Shown here: positions 36,693 to 45,748 of the stretch, one piece after another
Numbering within the stretch: position 1 is the stretch's first letter
How the letters are laid out: each line of letters starts with the position of its first letter
Assembly (NCBI RefSeq): GCF_004134775.1
Contig: NZ_SDOZ01000003.1
Location: 49,087 to 113,086 of the forward strand
DNA length: 64,000 bases
Origin: Candidatus Borkfalkia ceftriaxoniphila
GTDB taxonomy: Bacteria; Bacillota; Clostridia; Christensenellales; Borkfalkiaceae
Direction: 5' to 3'
Program-made: the position numbers and the translations under genes
Notes under the pieces: generated by a model
Databases searched by the model: none
What the model was told of the DNA's origin: nothing
What the model saw: only the letters and a program-made list of their open reading frames with translations

Positions 36693-36707
36693 AAAATAAT
36701 GGTAATT

Positions 36708-37505
36708 TTATGCGGGGATATCGTTGGTTATGTACTGAACGTTCAATTTTCCGTTATCCTGTACCGCCGCGTTGATGCGCCCGTACGTCTTTTCGCCGTC
36801 GGAAAGCGAGGAATACAATTCAAACACTTCCGCAAACATCTCTTCGGTAAACTTTTGGATATTGGTAAAATAGAACTCTACGCCCTCCTGCGTGGAGAAC
36901 ACGGAAATGCCGTCCCGCTCCGCCTGATACAAGACGGAAACGATATTCGTCCGCACGCCGCCGAACGTCTTTTCGAAATAGGCGAGCGCCGCTTTCACGC
37001 CCGCAAACGCTTTTTGCTCGCTCTCTTTAACGGAAAGCGTCTGCCCTGCCTCGGCGTTCTGTAACGTAAATCCCGAAACCGCGACGTTGTTGCCGCTGAG
37101 GTTGTTGGAAGCGTCGTCTTTCAGGACGATCACTTCGCCCGACGCGTCGGTGACGGCGTATTTTTGAAGAGTCTTATCGTAAAAGGCGTAGCACTCGTAT
37201 TTTTCCCGCACGTTCACGGTGATCTTGTTGGGGAAACTCTTTTCCACCGAAAGCACCTTGAAATGCGAATTTTCTTTCCGTTCGAAAATCTCCTTTACGG
37301 TATCGGTATCGAAAAACAGGAAATTTTTGCGGAGATACCCGTCCAGTTCGTCCTGTATCTTTTCCGCTTTTTGCTTGGCGTCCGCACTGGAAACGTCGAA
37401 CCTCGCGTCGATCTGCGTGATGGCGCATACCGAATTGAACGTAATGAGAAAAACGATCAGAAACAGGATGACTGCGTAGACGATGACTAACTTTTTACTG
37501 CGCAT
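36708..37505 (-). CDS. ftsQ: FtsQ/DivIB-like cell division protein
   Basis: The protein has 265 residues. One N-terminal membrane helix (about 5-27, VIVYAVILFLIVFLITFNSVCA) is followed by a POTRA-like region (FEVLSVEKSFPNKITVNVREKYECYAFYDK pattern) and a beta domain with VTDASGEVIVLKDD. FtsQ/DivIB links the FtsL-DivIC subcomplex to the divisome outside the membrane. The POTRA domain seems to be longer and its first strand less clear than in model proteins. It lies between murA and ftsA, as expected. Confidence 0.82.
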   Translation of the reverse strand: MRSKKLVIVYAVILFLIVFLITFNSVCAITQIDARFDVSSADAKQKAEKIQDELDGYLRKNFLFFDTDTVKEIFERKENSHFKVLSVEKSFPNKITVNVREKYECYAFYDKTLQKYAVTDASGEVIVLKDDASNNLSGNNVAVSGFTLQNAEAGQTLSVKESEQKAFAGVKAALAYFEKTFGGVRTNIVSVLYQAERDGISVFSTQEGVEFYFTNIQKFTEEMFAEVFELYSSLSDGEKTYGRINAAVQDNGKLNVQYITNDIPA

Positions 37506-37532
37506 GCGTGGCTCCTCTTATGTAATCAGAAA

Positions 37533-38789
37533 TCAGATATGTATTCGTTTGATCTTCGCCCCGAGATCTCTGAGTTTGTATTCAAACCCGAAATACCCGC
37601 GGTCTATATAACTTAAATCGGTAACGGTGGTATTTCCCTCCGCTGCAAGCCCCGCCAGCGTGAGCGCCGCGCCGCCGCGAAGATCGCTTGCGACCACGTC
37701 CGCTCCGTGCAGATTGTTCACTCCGCGAACCAACGCGCTGCGTCCGCGTACCGTGATGTCCGCCCCCATCTTGATGAGTTCGGGCACGTGCTTGAACCGC
37801 GTTTCGAAGAGATTTTCCACGATGAGCGTGGATCCCTCGGCAACGCAGGAAAGCGCCGTCATCTGCGCTTGCAGATCTGTGGGAAACCCCGGATAAGGCT
37901 GCGTCTCGACGAGATTGGGAGAGAGAGGCTTATCCTTGCTCCTTATATATATTTTATCATCTTTTGCCCATACTTTGCAACTGATTTCGCGAAGTTTATG
38001 CAGAAGCGACGCGATATTCTCCGCATCCGCGTTGCACACCTCGATCTCGCCGCCGCACATGGCGGCCGCTATCAGAAAAGTGCCCGCCTCAATGCGGTCT
38101 GGAATGGGCGTATATTCCGCTCCGTGCAGCCTGGAAACGCCCTCGACGACGACCGTGGGCGTGCCGCAGCCGTACACCTTCGCCCCCATCGCGTTGAGAA
38201 AATTCTGTAAGTCGGAAATTTCGGGTTCGCGCGCCGCGTTCTTTACGATCGTGGTGCCCTTGCCCTTGACTGCCGCCAGAATAATGTTTTCCGTCGCCCC
38301 CACGCTGGGACAGTCCAACAAAACTTCCGCGCCGACGATCCTGTCGCACGAGCAATTTATGTAGCCGCCCTCTTCGTCTATCTGCACCCCCAGGCGTTTC
38401 AGACCTTTTAAATGCAGGTCGATGGGCCTCAACCCGATATCGCACCCGCCCGGGTAAGCAATGCGCGCGCGTGAAAAACGGGATATGACGGAACCCAGCA
38501 TAAAGACGGAAGAGCGCAGTTCTTTCGCGAGCGCGGAGGGAATTTCATGGCAGGCGGCGTCGGCGCTGTCGATGATGAGGTCTTCTCCGTCGTACGTCGT
38601 TTTGCACCCGAGTTCGTTAAGGATCTGCACCATGTTCATCACGTCGCGGATGCGCGGGCACTTATGTATCTTCACTTGTTCATCGGTTAAAATAGACGCG
38701 GCAAGTAAGGGAAGAACTGCGTTTTTAGCCGACTGTATCGCCACGCTTCCGTACAGACTTTTCCCGCCCTCTATAATAAATTTATCCAT
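37533..38789 (-). CDS. murA: UDP-N-acetylglucosamine 1-carboxyvinyltransferase
   Basis: The protein has 418 residues. It begins MDKFIIEGGKSLYGSVAIQSAKNAVLPLLAAS (conserved Lys and Asn of the substrate site) and has the catalytic cysteine loop AYPGGCDIGLRPIDLHLKGL. It transfers enolpyruvate to UDP-GlcNAc, the first committed step of peptidoglycan synthesis and the target of fosfomycin; the cysteine is present. ATG at 38789 follows AAGGAGTTG. Confidence 0.97.
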   Translation of the reverse strand: MDKFIIEGGKSLYGSVAIQSAKNAVLPLLAASILTDEQVKIHKCPRIRDVMNMVQILNELGCKTTYDGEDLIIDSADAACHEIPSALAKELRSSVFMLGSVISRFSRARIAYPGGCDIGLRPIDLHLKGLKRLGVQIDEEGGYINCSCDRIVGAEVLLDCPSVGATENIILAAVKGKGTTIVKNAAREPEISDLQNFLNAMGAKVYGCGTPTVVVEGVSRLHGAEYTPIPDRIEAGTFLIAAAMCGGEIEVCNADAENIASLLHKLREISCKVWAKDDKIYIRSKDKPLSPNLVETQPYPGFPTDLQAQMTALSCVAEGSTLIVENLFETRFKHVPELIKMGADITVRGRSALVRGVNNLHGADVVASDLRGGAALTLAGLAAEGNTTVTDLSYIDRGYFGFEYKLRDLGAKIKRIHI

Positions 38790-38824
38790 AATCAACTCCT
38801 TTCGTTAAAACCACGAACAAGAAA

Positions 38825-38861
38825 CGGCGGCTTACGGTTTTCCCCGTATCGTGTGCCGCCG
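38825..38861 (-). terminator. Hairpin between ftsW and murA
   Basis: CGGCGGC and GCCGCCG (38825-38831, 38855-38861) pair, with an inner stem TACGG/CCGTA. On the minus strand the downstream side is TTTCTTGTT. It may be a partial terminator or murA leader. The remaining gap 38862-38962 shows nothing gene-like; murG, which often lies here, is missing. Confidence 0.5.
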
Positions 38862-38962
38862 CATTTCGTCGTTTCTTTTTCATACAGCCGTATTAACGTA
38901 CAAAATTACCTTGTCACCAAGGGTATTTTCTACTTCATAATATGGCGATGAACGAAAAAAAG

Positions 38963-40060
38963 TTAATCGGGGCTCGCTTTCCCCTTTCGCTTGGAAATAT
39001 TGAATAAAATCCCCATGGACATCATGGTAAAAATGAGCGCGGTATTGCCCGAACTGATGAGCGGGAGCGGCAGTCCCGTGGGCGGGATGGAGCCCGAAAC
39101 GACGAGCGCGTTGATGACGACCTGTATCGCGTACACGAGCGTAATACCCGACGCGGTCAGAAAGCCGAACAAGTCTTTGCTCCTGGCGGCCGTCCGTATG
39201 CCGCAGTAAATGAGAAGCCCCGATACGGCAAAGAGAATGACGACCCCGATGAAACCGAACTCCTCCCCGATGACAGAGAGAATAAAATCCGATTCCGCAA
39301 AGGGCAGAAAGCGGTATTTCTGGCGGGAATGAAACAGCCCCACGCCGAACCATCCGCCGTTCCCGAGCGCGTACAGCGACTGAATGAGTTGATAGCCTTC
39401 CCCCTGCGGCGACGCCCACGGGTCGATAAAGGCGTACAGGCGCTTTAAGCGGTACGGCTCCATGGCGATGAGAACGGGCACGGCGAGCAGCGCGGGGATC
39501 AGAATGAAGAGAAAATTTTTGAATTTCGCGCCGCCTAAGAACAGCATGGCGATCATCAACAGCCCGATACACATGGTGATGGACATATTCGGCTCTAAAA
39601 TGACGAGCAGGCAGATGCCGCCGCCCGCGCCGAGCACGGGCAGCATGCCGACGAACGTCTTCATGCGTTCGGGCTTTTCGCTCATATACGACGCCGCGAA
39701 AATGACGAAACCGTATTTCGCGATCTCCGAGGGCTGAATGGTCAAAGGCCCCAGATTGATCCAGCGCGTCGCGCCGTAATTTTCTTTACCCACGCCGGGA
39801 ATGAACAGGACGGCAAGCAGCACGACGGAAACGCCGAGCGCCGCCCATTTGAGTTTTTGCAGTTTCGTATACGGGAAAAAACTGACGGCGATCATGCCGA
39901 CCGTGCCGAGAACGAAGCCCAAAAGTTGTTTTTTGGCAAAGAAAAAGGCGTCCCCGTAAGTCGCTTCCGCAGTGTAGCTGCTCGCGGAGTAGACCATGAG
40001 CACGCCGAACGCCGCGATAAGAACGGTGAGCACGGGAATGAGAATATCCCCGTCGCTCAT
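38963..40060 (-). CDS. ftsW: FtsW, SEDS-family peptidoglycan glycosyltransferase
   Basis: The protein has about 365 residues and ten membrane helices. Family features: VYSASSYTAEATYGDAFFFAKKQ near the start, the catalytic region with VLLAVLFIPGVGKENYGATRWINLGPLTIQPSEIAKYG, and the end SGSIPPTGLPLPLISSGNTALIFTMMSMGILFNIS. It polymerises lipid II with FtsI. The start at 40060 (MSDGDIL) avoids much overlap with murD; the frame is open to 40138, and TTG at 40069 after GAGGAG is also possible. Confidence 0.94.
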   Translation of the reverse strand: MSDGDILIPVLTVLIAAFGVLMVYSASSYTAEATYGDAFFFAKKQLLGFVLGTVGMIAVSFFPYTKLQKLKWAALGVSVVLLAVLFIPGVGKENYGATRWINLGPLTIQPSEIAKYGFVIFAASYMSEKPERMKTFVGMLPVLGAGGGICLLVILEPNMSITMCIGLLMIAMLFLGGAKFKNFLFILIPALLAVPVLIAMEPYRLKRLYAFIDPWASPQGEGYQLIQSLYALGNGGWFGVGLFHSRQKYRFLPFAESDFILSVIGEEFGFIGVVILFAVSGLLIYCGIRTAARSKDLFGFLTASGITLVYAIQVVINALVVSGSIPPTGLPLPLISSGNTALIFTMMSMGILFNISKRKGKASPD

Positions 40061-40076
40061 TTTTCCCAAAAGGCGT

Positions 40077-41480
40077 TTACTCCTCGATCCCGCAAGTTTT
40101 TGCGGACGCGTTGCAGATTTGGTTGTCAACGTTTTCACTCTCCAAAGATTTTACGATTTCCTCGAATTTTTCGCCGCGTTCCTCGTAGTTGGAAAAGCGG
40201 TCGAAACTGCTGCTGGCGGGACTTAAAAGCACGCACTGCCCGCGCTTTGCCGTCATCGACGCGATCTTCACCGCGATCTCGAAATCGGCGCAGAGGGTGA
40301 TTTGCGAATAATTGTTTTTGACCGCGCCGTTTAAAAGTTTAAAACGGTTTTCTCCGTAAAGAACGGCGTGCACCACGCGGCTGTCGCGGATCTTCGCGAA
40401 CAGTTTGTCGTAATCGTAGCCCTTGTCCTTCCCTCCCAAAAGAAGTACGGTATCCGACTGCATACTGTCGATGGCTACGACGCTCGCATCCACGTTGGTG
40501 CCCTTGGAATCGTTGACGTATGTAACCCCGTTCACTTCGCGAACGAATTCGATGCGGTGGCGGATCCCTTTGAGCGAGGCGAGCGTTTCGCGGATGATAC
40601 GGCTCTCCACGCCCGCGATGCGGGCGGCGCACACCGCGGCGAGCGCGTTTTGCAGATTATGCCTGCCCCTTAAAGAAAGTTCGGAAGCCTCCATTACTTT
40701 TTCCCCTTCGAAGTACAGTCCGCCCTCGAAAAGATACGCGCCGTCCACCCGCTCGTTGCACGAAAAATATTTGACTTTGCACTTGGCGCTGTCGGCAAAA
40801 CCGCGCACCGTCGCGTCGTCGAAATTCAGGACCGCGAATTCGCTCTCACGCATATTGCGCAGAAGTTTGCGTTTTAAGAATATGTAATTCTCCATGTTGT
40901 AATGGCGGTTCAGATGATCTTCGGAAATATTGGTCACGACCGCGACGTGCGGCTGCACGGAAGAGAGCGTTTCCAACTGAAAGGAAGAGATCTCCGCGAC
41001 GGCTAGCCCGTCGTAGCCCAATTCTTCCACCACCGAACAGAGCGGCAGTCCGATGTTTCCGCAAGCGATCGCCTTTTCGCCCGCGGCTTTCAGGATCTCG
41101 GAGATCATGGTCACAGTCGTCGTCTTTCCGTTGGTGCCCGTCACGGCGATCATCGGCGCGCGCAGGAACAGACAGCCCAGTTCGCTCTCCCCGATGATCC
41201 GCTTGCCCGCTTTTTTAAAGGCGATGGCGAGTTCGTGGTCGATCGGGATCCCGGGACTCAATACCAGCACGTCCGCGTCGCGCACCGCCGCGGACAGATC
41301 TTCGGGCCCGAGGATACGGGCGCCCTTCTGTTCCAAGGCCCGCTCGCTCTTTTCCACGGCGCCGCCCGTCACGTCGTCGTACAGGAATACGGAAGCGCCC
41401 CGCGCCAAAAGGAATTCCGCCGCGGACACGCCGCTGCGGGAAATACCCGCCACCAAAAATTTTTGCGTCTTGAAATACAT
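40077..41480 (-). CDS. murD: UDP-N-acetylmuramoylalanine-D-glutamate ligase
   Basis: The protein has 467 residues. It has the N-terminal GISRSGVSAAEFLLARG loop, the ATP loop AVTGTNGKTTTVTMISEIL, NISEDHLNRH and LLGGKDKGYDYDKLF. It adds D-Glu to UDP-MurNAc-L-Ala. The D-Glu donor racemase murI is also in the window (48076). murD lies between mraY and ftsW, the usual order except that murG is missing after ftsW. Confidence 0.96.
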   Translation of the reverse strand: MYFKTQKFLVAGISRSGVSAAEFLLARGASVFLYDDVTGGAVEKSERALEQKGARILGPEDLSAAVRDADVLVLSPGIPIDHELAIAFKKAGKRIIGESELGCLFLRAPMIAVTGTNGKTTTVTMISEILKAAGEKAIACGNIGLPLCSVVEELGYDGLAVAEISSFQLETLSSVQPHVAVVTNISEDHLNRHYNMENYIFLKRKLLRNMRESEFAVLNFDDATVRGFADSAKCKVKYFSCNERVDGAYLFEGGLYFEGEKVMEASELSLRGRHNLQNALAAVCAARIAGVESRIIRETLASLKGIRHRIEFVREVNGVTYVNDSKGTNVDASVVAIDSMQSDTVLLLGGKDKGYDYDKLFAKIRDSRVVHAVLYGENRFKLLNGAVKNNYSQITLCADFEIAVKIASMTAKRGQCVLLSPASSSFDRFSNYEERGEKFEEIVKSLESENVDNQICNASAKTCGIEE

Positions 41481-41503
41481 TTTATTTTACCCCTCAAAGG
41501 ATT

Positions 41504-42451
41504 TTATACGAAACACAGGCACAGGAGCCCCATCGCGGCGGTGATCGCCGAATAGACGAAAGTGATCTTGCTTTCGGAATACCCCTTCATCTGAAAATGG
41601 TGATGCAGCGGCGCCATGAGAAAGATCCTGCGCTTGGTCTTTTTATAGTATATTACTTGCAGGATGACGGATATGCTCGAAAGGACAAACATTATGCCGA
41701 TTATCGCGATATACAACAAATTTCCCGAAAAAACGCTGACCGCCGCGATCAGCCCGCCCAGACTCAGTGAACCAGTGTCCCCCATGAACACGGACGCTTT
41801 ATTCGTGTTGAAGACGAGATACCCGCCCAGCGCGCCCGCGGCGCAAAGGCACAGAAGGCGCATCTCCTCCCCGCCCGACTGCAATAAGAGGAGAACGCCG
41901 AAACACAGAAGATAGGAAAAGGAAGTGCTTGCGGCGAGCCCGTCCAACCCGTCGGTCAGATTGACGCTGTTGACCGCCGCGATGAATACGAGCGCGGCGA
42001 CGGGTATGAAGAAAACGCCCAGATCGGCGGAAATATGCGTAAACGGAATATTGATCGTCGTAAGTTTATTGAAATAGCAGAAAAACCCCGCGATCAGTGC
42101 GATGACGAGTTGGAAAACGATCTTCTGATAGGCTTTCAGTCCGAGGTTGCGCTTAAAGCGCACCTTGATGAAATCGTCTAAAAAACCCACGACCATATAG
42201 GCGAGCGCGAGCGTGATACAAACCGCCGCCCGCTTGTCCGCATAGATACCGAAAAAAATGCTCACGAGGGCGATGGCGAGCATGAACGCCACGCCGCCCA
42301 TCGTGGGCGTACCGCCCTTGGATTCGTGTTCCTTGACGTAGCCGAGAATGTACTGCCCCGCCTTGATCTTGCGCAGGAGCGGAATGACGGCAGCGCACAG
42401 CGCCGCCGATACCGCCCCCGATGCCAGAATTATCAAAAAATCAGTTCTCAC
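41504..42451 (-). CDS. mraY: Phospho-N-acetylmuramoyl-pentapeptide-transferase
   Basis: The protein has 315 residues and about ten membrane helices. Catalytic motifs: MVVGFLDDFIKV (Asp pair), SVNLTDGLDGLAAST and FMGDTGSLSLGGLI, then LMAPLHHHFQMKGYSESKI (HHH loop). It transfers the MurNAc-pentapeptide to undecaprenyl phosphate to form lipid I. It overlaps murE by 11 bases. murF, which usually lies between murE and mraY, is absent. Confidence 0.97.
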   Translation of the reverse strand: MRTDFLIILASGAVSAALCAAVIPLLRKIKAGQYILGYVKEHESKGGTPTMGGVAFMLAIALVSIFFGIYADKRAAVCITLALAYMVVGFLDDFIKVRFKRNLGLKAYQKIVFQLVIALIAGFFCYFNKLTTINIPFTHISADLGVFFIPVAALVFIAAVNSVNLTDGLDGLAASTSFSYLLCFGVLLLLQSGGEEMRLLCLCAAGALGGYLVFNTNKASVFMGDTGSLSLGGLIAAVSVFSGNLLYIAIIGIMFVLSSISVILQVIYYKKTKRRIFLMAPLHHHFQMKGYSESKITFVYSAITAAMGLLCLCFV

Positions 42452-43916
42452 GTTTTTCTCCGCCCGAAGTTTTTTCCCGCAGAATGGACCTGATCACGGA
42501 AACGTCGCTGTATATATGGCGCACCCCCATGATCTCCTGGTACGTTTCGCCGCCCTTTCCCGCGATAAAGAGTATATCGCCCTTTGCGAGCATGTTTATA
42601 CCGTAGTCGATCGCCTTTTCGCGGTCGGCTACGATGACGTAATTTTTACTGTGTTCTCTGAGCCCCGTTTCGATCTGCACGATAATGTCGAAAGGATCTT
42701 CGTAACGGGGATTGTCGGAAGTGAGCACGGTAAAATCGGCGAGTTTACCCGCCGCGGCGCCCATGATCGGACGCTTTTGCCGGTCGCGGTTGCCGCCGCA
42801 GCCGAATACGCATATGAGGCGCCCCTTGCAATGCGGTTTGAGGGCGCAGAGCGACTTTTCCAATCCGTCGGGAGTATGCGCAAAATCGACGAAAATATCC
42901 GCGCCGCGGTAAGCCGTCACGTATTCCAGCCGTCCGTTCACTTTGTCGAGCGCCGCCAGCCCTTTGCCGATCTCTTCGGTGCCGACGCCCAATAATTTCG
43001 CGCAGGCGGCGGCCGCCATGGCGTTGTAGACGTTGTGTTTTCCCGTCATATGCAGATCGATCTCGTACAGATCGTCGAACAGGTTGAGCACGAATCTGCT
43101 GCCGCGCACGCTCTCGCGCACGTCGATCGCGAACACGTCCGCGGGATTTTCCAGCGCATAGCCGTACGTCCGCACTTTGCCGCCCGTGAGCGAGGCGCCC
43201 ACCGCATCGTCGGTATTGACGATCGCCAGATTGCAGCGCTCGGGCGTGAACAGGCTCTTTTTGGCGGCGGCGTAACTCTCCATATCTTTGAAAAAATCCA
43301 GATGGTCTTCCGTGCAGTTGGTAAAGATACAGCAGGCGAAACGGATCCCTTCAATCTTATCGAAATAAACGGCGTGCGCCGAAACTTCCATGACCACGTA
43401 TTCCACGCCGCATTCGACCATGTCGGCAAAGGTCTTGTGCAAAAAGATGGGATCGGGCGTGGTGAGAGCGGGCGCGATCTCGCGGTTAGCGTAAAATACG
43501 CCGAGCGTGCCGATGAGCGCGCAGTTTTTCCCCGCCTTGTTCAAGATCGAGGCGAGCATATGCGCGGTAGTCGTCTTTCCGTTGGTGCCCGTAATGCCGA
43601 TCATTTTCATTTTCGCCGCAGGATTGCCGTAAAAAGCGCGGGCGAATTCGCTCATCGCCCTGCGCCCGTTTTTCACGACGATCTGGCAGACGGGCAGATC
43701 GCATTCGCGCTCGCAGACGACGGCGACGGCGCCAGCCGCCACCGCTTCCGCCGCAAAATCGTGACCGTCGCTGTCGCCTCCCTTAAAACATATGAACATA
43801 TCACCGTCCATGATATGTTTGCTGTCCGCGGACAGGCCGCCGATCTCGGCGTTTCTTTCGTGGATGACCTTTTCATACTCTACTTTTTGCAGCAAATCGT
43901 TCAGTAACACAATCAA
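42441..43916 (-). CDS. murE: UDP-MurNAc-tripeptide synthetase, diaminopimelate-adding
   Basis: The protein has 491 residues. ATP loop IGITGTNGKTTTAHMLASIL; carbamylated-Lys region MEVSAHAVYFDKIEGI; C-terminal DNPRYEDP. The DNPR tetrapeptide is the known mark of enzymes that add meso-DAP rather than lysine. That agrees with the DAP dehydrogenase gene at 58259. It lies between ftsI and mraY. Confidence 0.96.
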   Translation of the reverse strand: MIVLLNDLLQKVEYEKVIHERNAEIGGLSADSKHIMDGDMFICFKGGDSDGHDFAAEAVAAGAVAVVCERECDLPVCQIVVKNGRRAMSEFARAFYGNPAAKMKMIGITGTNGKTTTAHMLASILNKAGKNCALIGTLGVFYANREIAPALTTPDPIFLHKTFADMVECGVEYVVMEVSAHAVYFDKIEGIRFACCIFTNCTEDHLDFFKDMESYAAAKKSLFTPERCNLAIVNTDDAVGASLTGGKVRTYGYALENPADVFAIDVRESVRGSRFVLNLFDDLYEIDLHMTGKHNVYNAMAAAACAKLLGVGTEEIGKGLAALDKVNGRLEYVTAYRGADIFVDFAHTPDGLEKSLCALKPHCKGRLICVFGCGGNRDRQKRPIMGAAAGKLADFTVLTSDNPRYEDPFDIIVQIETGLREHSKNYVIVADREKAIDYGINMLAKGDILFIAGKGGETYQEIMGVRHIYSDVSVIRSILREKTSGGEKREN

Positions 43917-43922
43917 ACTCCT

Positions 43923-45677
43923 TTATTCGAAGGGGGCAAGCCCCTTTACATCGATGATGCCTTGGAAAATCGTCTTCGCATAGGGAGCCGCCACCACGCT
44001 GCCGTAATAGGCGCCCTGCGGTTCGTCCACGATGATGAGCGCGAGATACTGCGGGTCGTCGGCGGGGAAAAATCCTAAAAAGGAAGAGACGTATTTGCCC
44101 GACGCGATCACGCCGTTTTCGTATTTCTGCGCGGTACCCGTCTTGCCGCCCACGCGGTAGCCCTCGATATACGCTTTGTTTCCGCTCCCCTTTGCGACCA
44201 CGCCTTCTAAAAGCGACGCGGTAATGCGTGACGCCTCTTCGCTGACGGTGCGGTTTTTGAGCACGGGCGAGAACACCTCGCGGATATTGTTGTCCTTGGA
44301 AGAAATTTCTTTGACGAGCGAAGGCCGGTAATAGTAGCCGCCGTTGACGACCGCCGCGCCCGCACAGGCGAGTTGCAAGGCGCTGACCGCTATGGTCTGT
44401 CCGAAACCGATACGCGCCAGATCGCAGTCGCGCACCGCGCTCTCGGTGAGAAGCATGCCCTGCGCTTCGCCCGAAAAATCCAGTCCCGTAGACTTGCCGA
44501 AATTGAATTTTTCCAGATAATCGTAAAAAGTTTCCGTGCCGATGGAGAGCGCGATATCCACGAAACAGGGGTTGCAACTGTTGTTGAGTGCCTCCGCGAG
44601 CGTCTGGTTGGAATGCTTTCCGTTGGCGTGATTGCTCCAACACTTGATGGTCGTGCCGTCTACCGTGCGGGTGCGGCTGCTGTTGAACACGTGTTTGAGG
44701 GAAAAAGCGTTCGAATTGCCGCGCAGGTTTTCTTCCACGTTGATCGCGGCGGTCACGATCTTGAACGTCGAGCCAGGCTCGTAAATATCGCTGACGAGAT
44801 TATTTCTGGAAAGCGCGTTCAAAAGATCGTTGTCATCTCTCGGCACGTCGTTGAGGTCGTATCCCGGATAGTTGACCATTGCGAGCACCTCGAACGTGGA
44901 GGGATCGAGCACGATGCACTGCGCGGAGGCGGGCGAATAGGTTTCGAATGCGTCCGCCATGGCGCTCTCCGCGATCGCCTGTATCTCGTAATCGATGGTC
45001 GTCTTGACGTTCAGCCCGTCGGTGGCGGGAACGTAATACATGGTCCCCTTTTCCAGTTCCTTGCCCACGAGGTCGGTTTCGTACAGCACTTTGCCGCTAG
45101 TGCCCGCGAGATATTTGTCGTAATATTTTTCCAACCCCGTCAATCCCGAATTGTCCGTCGAAGTGAAGCCGAGCACCTGGCATAAAAGATCGGCATAGGG
45201 ATAAGTGCGCGTATTGTCGCGGGCATAGTATACGCCCGCCAAATCGAATTTTTCCAGTTCCTCCACCAAACTCTTATCCACGTGCTTGGCGACCGTCAGT
45301 TCGGAAACCGCCGTGGTGGTGAGTTTGGTGAGGAACGCGTCTTTGTCCAAAGAAAAGATGGAAGAAAGGACTTCCGCCGCGTAAGGTTTGTCGGATACGG
45401 CGTTGGGGCGGGCGAACACGCTGTAAGAAGTCACGTTGCCCGCGAGCACCGTGCCGTTCCGGTCGGTGATGGAACCGCGCTCGGCGACGACGGGGATCTC
45501 GCGCGTCCACTGATCGGAGGCAAGATTTTTCAATTCGTCGCTCCAGATGACCTGGATATAGAAAAATCGGGAAAAAATCAACAAAAAAAGAAAGGCTATC
45601 GCCATAAACACGGCAAATAACCTCTTTCGTAAAATCGTTGCGGAATATTCGGAATTGTACTTTCGGATAACAGTCAC
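43923..45677 (-). CDS. ftsI: Class B penicillin-binding protein (FtsI/SpoVD type), transpeptidase
   Basis: The protein has 584 residues. One N-terminal membrane helix (about 20-42) precedes the dimerisation domain with ERGSITDRNGTVLAGN and the transpeptidase domain with STFK (DIYEPGSTFKIVTAAI), SCN (LNNSCNPCFVD) and KTG (VGGKTGTAQKY). It cross-links septal peptidoglycan together with FtsW. No PASTA domains follow, unlike PBP2x and SpoVD of many Firmicutes, so it is closer to plain FtsI in layout. Whether the vegetative or the spore-cortex role applies cannot be decided here; no second copy is visible. Confidence 0.94.
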   Translation of the reverse strand: MTVIRKYNSEYSATILRKRLFAVFMAIAFLFLLIFSRFFYIQVIWSDELKNLASDQWTREIPVVAERGSITDRNGTVLAGNVTSYSVFARPNAVSDKPYAAEVLSSIFSLDKDAFLTKLTTTAVSELTVAKHVDKSLVEELEKFDLAGVYYARDNTRTYPYADLLCQVLGFTSTDNSGLTGLEKYYDKYLAGTSGKVLYETDLVGKELEKGTMYYVPATDGLNVKTTIDYEIQAIAESAMADAFETYSPASAQCIVLDPSTFEVLAMVNYPGYDLNDVPRDDNDLLNALSRNNLVSDIYEPGSTFKIVTAAINVEENLRGNSNAFSLKHVFNSSRTRTVDGTTIKCWSNHANGKHSNQTLAEALNNSCNPCFVDIALSIGTETFYDYLEKFNFGKSTGLDFSGEAQGMLLTESAVRDCDLARIGFGQTIAVSALQLACAGAAVVNGGYYYRPSLVKEISSKDNNIREVFSPVLKNRTVSEEASRITASLLEGVVAKGSGNKAYIEGYRVGGKTGTAQKYENGVIASGKYVSSFLGFFPADDPQYLALIIVDEPQGAYYGSVVAAPYAKTIFQGIIDVKGLAPFE

Positions 45678-45748
45678 CTCTTCGGTTTATTAAAAAAATC
45701 AGCCTCCAACAAGCGAACACTCGTCGGAGGCTGTCGTTTCAACGTTTT

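Noticed and set aside
36708..37505. Sporulation protein instead of FtsQ
   Set aside because: Position between murA and ftsA and the one-helix plus POTRA-like layout fit FtsQ/DivIB better.
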